The notes under the pieces were generated by a model. The model was not told the DNA's origin, searched no databases, and saw only the letters and a program-made list of their open reading frames with translations. The position numbers were made by a program, and so were the translations under genes. A stretch of DNA of 64,000 nucleotides, from positions 1 to 64,000 of the forward strand of contig NZ_QOAZ01000020.1 of assembly GCF_003574675.1 (NCBI RefSeq). Direction: 5' to 3'. This stretch comes from Azohydromonas sediminis. Lineage in GTDB: Bacteria > Pseudomonadota > Gammaproteobacteria > Burkholderiales > Burkholderiaceae_C. How positions within the stretch are numbered: the stretch's first letter is position 1; each line of letters opens with the position of its first letter. Positions 15,130 to 23,098 of this stretch are shown here, piece by piece.

Positions 15130-16239
15130 TCATTCAACTTGCCGCTCCGTTCCGGCAGGGGATTTCGCTTTTTCATTAAACTTAGCAATCAAACCCTCAA
15201 TGACTTCGTCGAGTTCAGCATTGACCTCTTCCTCAGTCTTTTCGCGGTACCGCATTGCCTCTTCGACAAGCTGAGGGCAGTGAAACTTGAAGTAGATATT
15301 CGATCTTTTTCGCATGACCCGCAGCGCCAACGTTGCTGCTGCGAGGATGACTGCACTATCTGTAAGTGGTTCAATAAGTTCTATCTGAGTGGCGCAAGTC
15401 AGCGAAACTTGATGTTGACCAGCATCTCGGTATGTTGAGGAGCGAACTATAACTTCCGGATGCGCCTCGGCAAACTTTGATTCAGTTCCAAACTTCTCAT
15501 ACAAGATATCAGATGCTACGTTTATAAACCCCCACGTACCATCCGACAACTTCGGATCACGGTAGTACCCTATACAGAATAGTTCCATAACACCTGCACT
15601 TACGCATACGAGGCGTGGCCACGTTCCAGAATTGGTTGATGGCATGCAACTGACGGACCAGAATGAATATTCCGTTCGCCTAGGGTATGGAATGCAAGAG
15701 TCAAGATACAGGAACAACAGGATCACAGCGTCCCGATGTAATGCGTGCCTTCTGAGTTGATTGATGTTTCGCTGGTTTCGAAGGTATTGGGATTTTGGCA
15801 ACTTGATCGGCGCGGTATCAAGGTCATTGAAGTTTTCGGCATAAGGATTCTGAACCCAGGCTTTGAGTTCCTCTTCAGAGACAACATCATATAAGTCTGA
15901 GTCCCCGACTGTTTCGGTTACGTGTACTACATTGACCAGAGCTAGGCTCTTTTGTTCAGCTTTAAATATTAATTCCTTTTCTCGTTTGTTTAGTTCCTTG
16001 CGAGAAACTGGTATGAACGAGAATCCTTGAATGTTGCCGTAGGACTTTAGATGCTGTGCGAATCGACGTACGACATCAACTGCTTGGCCAATGTAGTGAC
16101 GGTTCTCAGAGAGGATCAGAATATAAATCCCACAGCGGGGCTTGCTTGATCCGAAGAGGTGTGCAATGGAACGCAATCCGTCTGTTTCGATAGGTTCTGG
16201 AAATCCTATCGACAGAAGGGTTTCAGCAGGAGTGGTCAT
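15130..16239 (-). CDS. GIY-YIG domain protein, low-GC integron cassette gene
   Basis: A 369-residue protein with an N-terminal GIY-YIG nuclease-type domain: the CGIYILI strand, the HYIGQA motif about ten residues on, a following arginine (VVRRFAQHL) and a Glu-rich NKREKELI helix. This fold cuts DNA in homing enzymes, repair nucleases and some restriction enzymes. The C-terminal 230 residues are not recognised and end in a charged helix. The gene is about 45 percent GC by eye against about 70 percent around it, so it was acquired. It lies between an attI-like site and an attC-like site, divergent from intI, exactly as a first integron cassette should. Role is unknown; phage defence or restriction is a guess. 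Confidence 0.85.
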   Translation of the reverse strand: MTTPAETLLSIGFPEPIETDGLRSIAHLFGSSKPRCGIYILILSENRHYIGQAVDVVRRFAQHLKSYGNIQGFSFIPVSRKELNKREKELIFKAEQKSLALVNVVHVTETVGDSDLYDVVSEEELKAWVQNPYAENFNDLDTAPIKLPKSQYLRNQRNINQLRRHALHRDAVILLFLYLDSCIPYPRRTEYSFWSVSCMPSTNSGTWPRLVCVSAGVMELFCIGYYRDPKLSDGTWGFINVASDILYEKFGTESKFAEAHPEVIVRSSTYRDAGQHQVSLTCATQIELIEPLTDSAVILAAATLALRVMRKRSNIYFKFHCPQLVEEAMRYREKTEEEVNAELDEVIEGLIAKFNEKAKSPAGTERQVE

Positions 16240-16279
16240 CTTTGCTAGCGATGCTGCGTGCGCCTTGGCTGGGTGTGAG

Positions 16280-16292
16280 ACCTAACTTTTGA
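16280..16292 (-). other. attI-like integron insertion site
   Basis: On the minus strand the sequence reads TCAAAAGTTAGGT, where GTTAGGT (16286-16280) fits the integron core GTTRRRY and the A-rich lead resembles the end of attI1. It lies about 190 bp from the intI start and 41 bp before the cassette gene ATG, the expected place for attI joined to the first cassette. Cleavage would fall between G and TT. Confidence 0.72.
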
Positions 16293-16300
16293 TCTGAACC

Positions 16301-16362
16301 GGACAGTCAGGCGTAACCGGTTACGGCTCGCGCGGAGCGTATCCGGTTACGCCTGACTGTCC
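16301..16362. repeat. Perfect 20-bp palindrome arms between attI and intI
   Basis: Positions 16301-16320 (starting GGACAGTCAGGCG) and 16343-16362 are exact reverse complements, with a 22-base centre that nearly continues the stem. It also contains the direct repeat CCGGTTACG twice (16317-16325 and 16343-16351). It could be an integrase-binding arrangement in the attI region, an attC-like hairpin with atypical GCGTAAC/GTTACGC cores, or a small palindromic element. No gene lies in it. Confidence 0.7.
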
Positions 16363-16447
16363 AAGGGCCGGTGACATGGTGGCGCGCGGGGGGGGGTCGG
16401 GATTCGCGGGCGGCCGGCGCTTGCACGGCGAAACATCGCAACATAGA

Positions 16448-16463
16448 CTGTATAAAAATACAG
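16448..16463 (+). promoter_or_regulatory. LexA (SOS) box upstream of intI
   Basis: CTGTATAAAAATACAG matches the proteobacterial LexA consensus CTGT-N8-ACAG exactly. It ends 14 bp before the ATG of the integron integrase and probably overlaps its promoter, since TATAAA within it can act as a -10. LexA repression of integrase genes is established for several integrons, so this integrase should be induced by DNA damage. Confidence 0.9.
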
Positions 16464-16477
16464 CTATCGGTTGCGCC

Positions 16478-17524
16478 ATGTCCACTCCTGTGTCGCTCCC
16501 CGCCGCGGCACCACGCTCGCTGCTCGACGCCGTTCGCGAGCGCGTGCGCTATCTGCACTACTGCTTGCGGACCGAGCAGGCCTACGTCCACTGGATCCGT
16601 GCCTTCGTGCGCTTCCATGGCATGCGCCATTCGCGGGCGATGGGCAAGCCGGAGGTGGAAGCCTTCCTCACCTGGCTGTCCAACGAGCGGGGGGTCTCCG
16701 TGGCCACGCACCGGCAGGCGCTTGCGGCCGTCCTGTTTCTCTACCAGCAGGTCCTCGGCCAGCAGTTGCCCTGGATGCAAGGCATCGGCCGCCCTCAGCG
16801 CAAGCCGCGGCTTCCGGCCGTGCTGTCCGCTTCGGAAGTCGCTGCCGTGCTGGCCCGGCTGGACGGCACGCACGGGGTGCTCGTCCGGCTGCTGTACGGC
16901 ACCGGCATGCGCATCACCGAAGCGTTGCAACTGCGCGTGAAGGACGTCGAGTTCGACCGCCGCGTCATCGTCGTGCGCAGCGGCAAGGGCGGCAAGGACC
17001 GCGTCGTGATGCTGCCGGCCACGCTCGCCCCCGGTCTGCGCGAACAGGTGCAGCACGCCCGCGTGCTGTGGGAAGCCGACGCGCGCGCCGGGCGCGGCGG
17101 CGTGCAGATGCCCGACGCGCTCGAACGCAAGTACCCGCGCGCTGGGTCGTCTTGGGCCTGGTTCTGGGTGTTTCCACAAGCCGAGCACTCGGTATGCCCG
17201 CGCACCGGCGTCGAGCGGCGCCACCACCTGTTCGACCAGACGTTCCAGCGCGCCTTCAAGCGTGCCGTGCACGCCGCCGGCATCGAACGCCCGGCCACGC
17301 CGCACACGCTGCGGCATTCGTTCGCGACGCACCTGCTGCAGTCGGGCACCGACATACGAACCGTGCAGGAACTGCTCGGCCACAGCGACGTGAGCACCAC
17401 GATGATCTACACGGACGTGCTGAAGGTGGCCGCAGGCGGCACGCGCAGCCCGCTCGATGCGCTGGCGGCGGGCATCACCGGTCCGCATCCGAAGACCGAG
17501 ACTTCCGTTTACTCAATGCATTGA
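16478..17524 (+). CDS. intI: Integron integrase IntI (tyrosine recombinase)
   Basis: A 348-residue tyrosine recombinase that joins attI and attC sites. The catalytic residues are all present: Arg about 145 ([10 protein letters not shown]), Lys about 170, His-x-x-Arg about 276-279 (PHTLRHSF), His about 302 (LLGHSD) and Tyr about 311 (TTMIYT). The segment [17 protein letters not shown] (about 214-233) is the extra domain that separates integron integrases from other phage-type recombinases. I chose the ATG at 16478 because the MSTP start follows the LexA box; the in-frame ATG at 16376 lies upstream of that box. It diverges from the cassette gene. The last codons run into a palindrome shared with the next gene. 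Confidence 0.95.
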   Translation: MSTPVSLPAAAPRSLLDAVRERVRYLHYCLRTEQAYVHWIRAFVRFHGMRHSRAMGKPEVEAFLTWLSNERGVSVATHRQALAAVLFLYQQVLGQQLPWMQGIGRPQRKPRLPAVLSASEVAAVLARLDGTHGVLVRLLYGTGMRITEALQLRVKDVEFDRRVIVVRSGKGGKDRVVMLPATLAPGLREQVQHARVLWEADARAGRGGVQMPDALERKYPRAGSSWAWFWVFPQAEHSVCPRTGVERRHHLFDQTFQRAFKRAVHAAGIERPATPHTLRHSFATHLLQSGTDIRTVQELLGHSDVSTTMIYTDVLKVAAGGTRSPLDALAAGITGPHPKTETSVYSMH

Positions 17525-17529
17525 GTAAA
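17508..17529. repeat. Perfect 22-bp AT-rich palindrome at ATPase start
   Basis: The sequence from TTTACTCAATG to CATTGAGTAAA is a perfect palindrome, strikingly AT-rich in its surroundings. It covers the intI stop codon and ends on the A of the ATPase ATG. It could be an autoregulatory operator or the boundary of a mobile ATPase gene. No second copy is visible downstream of the ATPase. Confidence 0.85.
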
Positions 17530-18740
17530 TGGGTGCCCTGGTGATCGAACGCTCCGCCCTGCCCGCTTTCGTGGCCCGCCTGCGCGAGCCGCGGCGCTTC
17601 CTGCAGGTGGTGGCCGGCCCGCGGCAGGTGGGCAAGACGACGATGGTCGCCCAGGCGCTCGCGCGCCTGCCCGACCTGCCGGCGCATTCGGCCAGCGCCG
17701 ACAGCCCGGGCCTGCAACCCCTGTCGTGGGTGGCGGCGCAGTGGGAGCAGGGCCGCGCGCTCGCGGCACGCCACGGCACGGCGGTGCTCGTGCTCGACGA
17801 AGTGCAGAAGATCCCGCGCTGGACCGACGAGGTCAAGCGCCTGTGGGACGCGGACACCCGCGCGCGGCGCGACCTGCGCGTGGTGGTGCTCGGCTCGGCG
17901 CCGCTGCTGATCGAGCGCGGCCTGACCGAGAGCCTGGCCGGCCGCTTCGAGGTCACGCGCCTGGCCCACTGGTCGTTCGCCGAGATGCGCGACGCCTTCG
18001 GCTTCACGCTGGAGCAGCACGTGTTCTTCGGCGGCTACCCCGGCGCGGCCCCGCTGGTGCACGACGAGCGCCGCTGGGCCGACTACGTGCGCGACGCGCT
18101 GGTCGAGACGACGATCGGCAAGGACGTGCTGCTGATGGCGCCGGTGCACAAGCCGGCGCTGCTGCGGCGCGTGTTCGACCTCGCGTGCCGCTACAGCGGC
18201 CAGGTGCTGAGCTACACCCAGATGCTCGGCACGCTGCAGGACGCGGGCAACACCACCACGCTGGCCCACTACCTGGACTTGCTTGCCGGCGCCGGCATGG
18301 TCTGCGGGCTGCAGAAGGTGGCGGGGCAGGCGGTGCGGCAGCGTGCGTCGAGCCCGAAGCTGCAGGTGTTCAACACCGCGTTCATGGGCGCGCTGGCGGT
18401 GCACGACGGCTACGGCTTCGCGCGCGTGCGCGCCGACCCTGCGCTGTGGGGGCGCCTGGTGGAAAGCGCGGTGGGTGCCCAGCTGCTGGCCTGGCTGCCC
18501 GCGGGCGCGCACGGCAGCGGCACGCTGGGCTACTGGCGCGAAGGTGCGCGCGAGGTCGACTTCGTCGTGCGCCGTGGCGACGAGACCTGGGCGCTCGAGG
18601 TCAAGAGCGGCCGTGCGCGCGACAGCCTGCCGGGGCTCGACGCCTTCGCCGCCGCCTTTCCCGGCGTGCGGCCGCTGGTCGTCGGCACGGGCGGCATGGC
18701 GCTCGAGCGCTGGTTCGAGGCGCCGTTCTTCGAGGGTTGA
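17529..18740 (+). CDS. AAA ATPase with DUF4143 domain
   Basis: A 403-residue predicted ATPase of the AAA_14 class. The Walker A motif AGPRQVGKTT lies near residue 30, Walker B VLVLDEVQK near 92 and an arginine-containing sensor region (LGSAPLLIERGL) near 120. The C-terminal DUF4143 domain ends in a nuclease-like core with REVDFVVRRGDE and LEVKSG, the ExK-type pattern of restriction-like folds. Such stand-alone genes are widespread, patchy and of unknown function, and are thought to move horizontally. The ATG at 17529 overlaps a palindrome; a GTG at 17541 is an alternative. It separates the integron from dnaE2. GC content is like the chromosome. Confidence 0.88.
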   Translation: MGALVIERSALPAFVARLREPRRFLQVVAGPRQVGKTTMVAQALARLPDLPAHSASADSPGLQPLSWVAAQWEQGRALAARHGTAVLVLDEVQKIPRWTDEVKRLWDADTRARRDLRVVVLGSAPLLIERGLTESLAGRFEVTRLAHWSFAEMRDAFGFTLEQHVFFGGYPGAAPLVHDERRWADYVRDALVETTIGKDVLLMAPVHKPALLRRVFDLACRYSGQVLSYTQMLGTLQDAGNTTTLAHYLDLLAGAGMVCGLQKVAGQAVRQRASSPKLQVFNTAFMGALAVHDGYGFARVRADPALWGRLVESAVGAQLLAWLPAGAHGSGTLGYWREGAREVDFVVRRGDETWALEVKSGRARDSLPGLDAFAAAFPGVRPLVVGTGGMALERWFEAPFFEG

Positions 18741-18795
18741 CCGCATCCGAACCGCGCGCCGGTGCGCGCCGCGGTGCCTGCCGTCCACGGTGGCC

Positions 18796-21700
18796 ATGCT
18801 CCCCGCCTACGCCGAGCTGCACTGCCGCAGCAATTTCAGCTTCCTCACCGGTGCCTCGCACCCCGAGGAGCTGGTGCAGCGCGCGCACGCGCTGGGCTAC
18901 GCGGCGCTCGCGCTCACCGACGAGTGCTCGCTCGCCGGCGTGGTGCGCGCGCATGCGCAGGCCAAGCGCGTCGGGCTGCACCTGATCGTCGGCGCCGAGA
19001 TGCGCGTGGCCGCGGCCGCCGAGCAGCCGCCCGACATGCGCCTCGTGCTGCTGGCGCAGACGCGCCGCGGCTACGGCCACCTCGCGCAGTGGCTCACGCT
19101 GGCGCGCCGGCGCGCGCCGAAGGGGCAGTACGTGGCGCTGCGCAGCGACGTCGAGGGCAAGGCGCCCGCGGCGCCGATGCTCGCTGGCCTGCCCGACTGC
19201 CTCGCGCTGCTGGTGCCCGACGCCGCGCAGACGTTCGAGGCCGTGTTCGCGCAGGCGATGTGGCTGAAGACGTGGTTCGCCGACCGCGCCGCGCTCGCGC
19301 TGCCGCTGCTGCTGCACGCGCACGACGAGTGGCTCGCCGACACGGTGCAGCGCGTGGCCGCGCTCACCGGCCTGCCCATCGTCGCCACCGGCGACGTGCT
19401 GATGCACGCGCGCTCGCGCAAAGCCCTGCAGGACGTGCTCACCGCCACGCGGCTGCGCGTGCCGCTGGCGCAGTGCGGCTTCGCGCTGGCGCCCAACGCC
19501 GAGCAGCACCTGCGCCCGCGCCAGCGGCTGGGTGCGCTGTACGCGCCCGAGTGGCTCGCCGCCACGGTGGCGCTGGCCGCGCGCTGCGCGTTCTCGCTCG
19601 ACGAGCTGCGCTACGAGTACCCCGACGAGATCGTGCCCGCCGGCCACACGCCGGCGTCGTGGCTGCGCGCGCTGACCGAACAAGGCCTCGCGCGCCGCTT
19701 CCCGCACGGCGTGCCGGACAAGGTGCGCGCGCAGGTCGAGCACGAGCTCGCGCTGATCGCGCAGCTGCGCTACGAGCCGTACTTCCTCACCGTGGCCGAC
19801 CTCGTGCAGTGGGCGCGCGCGCAGGGCATCCTGTGCCAGGGGCGCGGCAGCGCGGCCAACTCGGCGGTGTGCTACGCGCTCGGCGTCACCGAGGTCGACC
19901 CGGCGCGCATGAGCCTGCTGTTCGAGCGCTTCATCAGCGCCGAGCGGGGCGAGCCGCCCGACATCGATGTCGACTTCGAGCACCAGCGGCGCGAGGAGGT
20001 CATCCAGTACGTCTACCGCAAGTACGGGCGGCACCGCGCGGCGCTCACGGCGGTGGTCATCAGCTACCGGCCGAGGAGCGCGCTGCGCGACGTCGGCCGC
20101 GCGCTCGGCATCGACCTCGACCGCATCGACGCGGTGGCCAAGAGCCAGCACTGGTGGGACGGCCGCCGCGTGGACCCCGAGCGCCTGCGCGAGCACGGCT
20201 TCGACCCCGACGCGCCGGTGTGCCGCCACTGGGTGGAGCTCACGCAGACGCTCGTCGGCTTTCCGCGGCACCTGAGCCAGCACCCGGGCGGCTTCGTGAT
20301 CGCGCGCGACGACCTCGCGCGGCTGGTGCCGGTCGAGAACGCCGCGATGGACGGGCGCAGCGTGATCCAGTGGGACAAGGACGACCTCGACGCGCTCGGG
20401 CTGATCAAGGTCGACCTGCTGGCGCTCGGCATGCTCAGCGCGATCCGCCGTGCGCTCGACCTCGTCGGCGCCAAGCTCGGCAAGCGCTTCGAGATGGCCG
20501 ACGTGCCCGCCGAAGACCCGGCCGTCTACGCCATGCTGAGCAAGGGCGACAGCGTCGGCACCTTCCAGGTTGAGAGCCGCGCGCAGATGAGCATGCTGCC
20601 GCGGCTGAAGCCCGCCAACTTCTACGACCTCGTGATCGAGGTCGCCATCGTGCGCCCGGGGCCGATCCAGGGCGGCATGGTGCACCCGTACCTGCGCCGG
20701 CGCTGCGGCGACGAGCCGGTGACGTATCCGAGCGCCGAAGTGAAGCAGGCGCTCGAGCGCACGCTCGGCGTGCCGATCTTCCAGGAGCAGGTGATGCAGC
20801 TCGCGATCCTCGCGGCCGACTTCACGCCCGGCGAGGCCGACCAGCTGCGCCGCGCGATGGCGGCGTGGAAGCGCAAGGGCGGCCTGGGCCCGTTCCACGA
20901 GCGGCTCGTGGGCCGCATGGTGGCCAAGGGCTACACGCGCGAGTGGGCCGAGGCGATCTTCCGCCAGATCGAGGGCTTCGGCGAATACGGCTTCCCCGAG
21001 AGCCACGCGGCGAGCTTCGCGCTGCTGGTCTACGTCAGCGCCTGGCTCAAGTGCCACCACCCCGACGCCTTCCTCGCCGCGCTGCTCAACAGCCAGCCGA
21101 TGGGCTTCTACGCGCCGGCGCAGCTGGTGCGCGACGCGCGCGAGCACGGTGTGCGCGTGTTGCCGGTCGACGTGACGGCAAGCGACTGGGACACGACGCT
21201 GGAGCACGACGCGGCCGGCGAGGGCGCCGGGCTGCGCGCGGTGCGCCTGGGCCTGAGCCGCGTCGCGGGCCTGGCCGAAGACGCGGCGCGGCGGATCGTC
21301 GCCGCACGCCGCGAGGCGCCTTTCGCGTCGGTCGAGGACCTGGCGCGGCGCGCGCGGCTCGACGCGCACGGGCTGGCGGTGCTCGCGCGCGCCGACGCGC
21401 TGAACGCCATCGCCGGCCACCGCCGCGACGCCGCGTGGGCCGTGGCCGGCGTCGACACGCGCGCGACGCCGATGCTCGCCGCAACGCGCACGCACGAGGC
21501 GCCGGCCGCGCTGCCGGCACCGACCACCGCCGACACCGTGCTCGCCGACTACCGCGCGCTCGGGCTGAGCCTGCACGCGCACCCGCTGGCGCTGCTGCGC
21601 GAGCGGCTCGCGGCGTTTCGCGTGCAGCCGGCCGCCGTGCTGCGCCAGTACCGCCACGGCCAGCTCGCGCGCGCGAGCGGCCTCGTCACGCACCGCCAGC

Positions 21701-21942
21701 GGCCCGAGACGGCCAAGGGCGTCGTCTTCGTCACGCTCGAGGACGAGACCGGCGCCGTCAACGTCATCGTCTGGCCGCAGGTCGTCGAGCGGCAGCGCCA
21801 GCCGCTGCTGGCCGCGACGCTGCTCACCGTCTACGGCGTGTGGCAGAAGGAGGGCGAGGTGATGCACCTGGTGGCCAAGAAGCTCGTCGACCACACGGCG
21901 CTGCTGCACGGGCTCGCGGCGAGGAGCCGCGACTTCCGCTGA
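18796..21942 (+). CDS. dnaE2: Error-prone DNA polymerase DnaE2
   Basis: A 1048-residue C-family polymerase for damage-induced mutagenic synthesis, usually acting with ImuA and ImuB. The PHP domain begins at once with AELHCRSNFSFLTGAS, the catalytic region has PDIDVDFEHQRR (about residue 388), and an OB-fold region near residue 940 (TAKGVVFVTLEDETG) closes the protein. I chose the ATG at 18796 because it fits the start of family members; upstream codons in frame lie in the ATPase gene. imuA and imuB are not beside it; the ATPase is. No LexA box is visible in the 55 bp before it, so its SOS control, if any, must come from further upstream. Confidence 0.93.
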   Translation: MLPAYAELHCRSNFSFLTGASHPEELVQRAHALGYAALALTDECSLAGVVRAHAQAKRVGLHLIVGAEMRVAAAAEQPPDMRLVLLAQTRRGYGHLAQWLTLARRRAPKGQYVALRSDVEGKAPAAPMLAGLPDCLALLVPDAAQTFEAVFAQAMWLKTWFADRAALALPLLLHAHDEWLADTVQRVAALTGLPIVATGDVLMHARSRKALQDVLTATRLRVPLAQCGFALAPNAEQHLRPRQRLGALYAPEWLAATVALAARCAFSLDELRYEYPDEIVPAGHTPASWLRALTEQGLARRFPHGVPDKVRAQVEHELALIAQLRYEPYFLTVADLVQWARAQGILCQGRGSAANSAVCYALGVTEVDPARMSLLFERFISAERGEPPDIDVDFEHQRREEVIQYVYRKYGRHRAALTAVVISYRPRSALRDVGRALGIDLDRIDAVAKSQHWWDGRRVDPERLREHGFDPDAPVCRHWVELTQTLVGFPRHLSQHPGGFVIARDDLARLVPVENAAMDGRSVIQWDKDDLDALGLIKVDLLALGMLSAIRRALDLVGAKLGKRFEMADVPAEDPAVYAMLSKGDSVGTFQVESRAQMSMLPRLKPANFYDLVIEVAIVRPGPIQGGMVHPYLRRRCGDEPVTYPSAEVKQALERTLGVPIFQEQVMQLAILAADFTPGEADQLRRAMAAWKRKGGLGPFHERLVGRMVAKGYTREWAEAIFRQIEGFGEYGFPESHAASFALLVYVSAWLKCHHPDAFLAALLNSQPMGFYAPAQLVRDAREHGVRVLPVDVTASDWDTTLEHDAAGEGAGLRAVRLGLSRVAGLAEDAARRIVAARREAPFASVEDLARRARLDAHGLAVLARADALNAIAGHRRDAAWAVAGVDTRATPMLAATRTHEAPAALPAPTTADTVLADYRALGLSLHAHPLALLRERLAAFRVQPAAVLRQYRHGQLARASGLVTHRQRPETAKGVVFVTLEDETGAVNVIVWPQVVERQRQPLLAATLLTVYGVWQKEGEVMHLVAKKLVDHTALLHGLAARSRDFR

Positions 21943-21983
21943 CCGCCGCGGGCGACTCCTACAATGGCCGGCGGAGACGCGCG

Positions 21984-22190
21984 ATGAACTTCACGCTGGA
22001 ATGCGAACGCGAAGACGATGGCCGCTGGCTTGCCGAAGTGCCGCAGCTGCCCGGCGTGCTCGCCTACGGCGCGTCGCAGGCCGAGGCGATGGCACGGGCC
22101 GAGGTGCTGGCTTTGCGCGTGCTCGCCGACCGCCTCGAGCATGGCGAAGCGCAGCCGACCGACATCCGCATCTCGCTCACGGCCGCATGA
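21984..22190 (+). CDS. hicB: HicB-family antitoxin
   Basis: A 68-residue HicB-type antitoxin with the partial RNase H-like fold: MNFTLECEREDDGRWLAEVPQLPGV, then the AYGASQAEAMARAEVLALRVLADRL helix. It should bind and neutralise the HicA toxin encoded next, and often represses the operon. It is the short class without an obvious extra DNA-binding domain. A TACAAT -10 box lies at 21960-21965. The stop overlaps the toxin start. Confidence 0.9.
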   Translation: MNFTLECEREDDGRWLAEVPQLPGVLAYGASQAEAMARAEVLALRVLADRLEHGEAQPTDIRISLTAA

Positions 22191-22399
22191 CGTCGTGGCC
22201 GGCGGCGAAGGCCAAGCGCGTGCTGGCCGCGCTGCATGCCCTCGGGTGGCGCGTCAAGCGGCAGACGGGCTCGCACCGGGTCTTGTCACGCGAAGGCTGG
22301 CCCGACGTGGTCTTCGCGTTCCACGACGGCGACGAGATCGGACCGAAGATGCTGGCCCGCATCGCCAAGCACACCGGCCTCGCGCCGCACGACTTGTAG
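22187..22399 (+). CDS. hicA: HicA-family mRNA interferase toxin
   Basis: A 70-residue double-stranded-RNA-binding-fold toxin that cleaves mRNA independently of translation. The catalytic histidine is in the GSHR motif (about residue 29), after the ALGWRVKRQT lead, and the terminal IAKHTGL helix is typical. It starts inside the antitoxin stop codon (ATGA). The order is antitoxin then toxin, the reverse of many hicAB pairs but well known. Confidence 0.9.
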   Translation: MTSWPAAKAKRVLAALHALGWRVKRQTGSHRVLSREGWPDVVFAFHDGDEIGPKMLARIAKHTGLAPHDL

Positions 22400-22427
22400 G
22401 CGCATGTCCTGCCCGCCGCTGCATCCG

Positions 22428-23096
22428 ATGACCGACGACATCGAGCTCCTGCCCGCCGGCCGCCCCGAGCAGCTGATGGTGCTGCTGCACGGCCGCGGCC
22501 AGGACGCGGCGGCGATGCTGCCGCTGGCGCGCGCGCTGCGCCGCGAGTTCGCGCACGCGGCGCTGCTGCTGCCGCAGGACCTGCTGCCCGCCGACGGGCC
22601 GGCCGAGGACCTCGTCGCGCGCGTGGCCGCGGCGCTGCCGCGCCTGCTGCGCTGGGTGCGCGACGCGCAGCAGCGCCTGGGCGCGACGCCGCAGTCCACC
22701 GCGCTGGTGGGCTTCGGCGAGGGCGCGACGATGGCGCTCGAGGCGGCGAGCGCCGACGACGGCATCGCCGGGCGCGTGATCGCGTTCGGCGGCGGCTACG
22801 CCGCGCTGCCGGCGCAGGCACCGGCGCTGACGACGCTGCACTTCCTGCACGGCGAAGCCGATGCGCTGCACCCGGTGGCCGAGGCGCGCCGCACGCTCGA
22901 GCACCTGGGCGTGCTGCACGGCGACGCGACGCTCGACATCGCGCGCGGCGTCGGCCACGAGGTGCACCCGGCGCTCGTCGACTGCGCGATCCACCGGCTG
23001 ACCCACCACATCCCGCACCGCACGTGGCGCGAGGCGCTCGGCGCGCTGCCGGCCGCGGCCGCGGGCGGCTGCCGGGACGACGGAGTGACCGACTGA
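22428..23096 (+). CDS. YpfH-like alpha/beta hydrolase lacking the catalytic serine
   Basis: A 222-residue protein aligned by eye with the YpfH esterase family along its length: LMVLLHGRGQ at the N-terminus, RVIAFGGGYAALP in the middle, TLHFLHGEADALHP with the acid residue, and GVGHEVHPA with the histidine. The nucleophile elbow, GFSQGA in YpfH, reads GFGEGA here: residue 97 is Gly (codon GGC at 22716-22718) where Ser is expected (AGC would be one base away). The protein is otherwise intact, so it is probably inactive as an esterase or has a new role, unless the base is an error. An in-frame ATG at 22404 is an alternative start. Confidence 0.85.
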   Translation: MTDDIELLPAGRPEQLMVLLHGRGQDAAAMLPLARALRREFAHAALLLPQDLLPADGPAEDLVARVAAALPRLLRWVRDAQQRLGATPQSTALVGFGEGATMALEAASADDGIAGRVIAFGGGYAALPAQAPALTTLHFLHGEADALHPVAEARRTLEHLGVLHGDATLDIARGVGHEVHPALVDCAIHRLTHHIPHRTWREALGALPAAAAGGCRDDGVTD

Positions 23097-23098
23097 CG

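Noticed and set aside
16388..16396. Run of nine G residues
   Set aside because: It could form secondary structure or be a sequencing artefact; no function can be supported.
16376..16477. Upstream in-frame ATG that would extend the integrase by 34 residues
   Set aside because: The extension is Gly/Arg-rich, not typical of IntI, and lies upstream of the LexA box, so the start at 16478 is preferred.
18601..21909. An 1102-codon minus-strand open frame
   Set aside because: It is the antisense of dnaE2 and shows no recognisable product.
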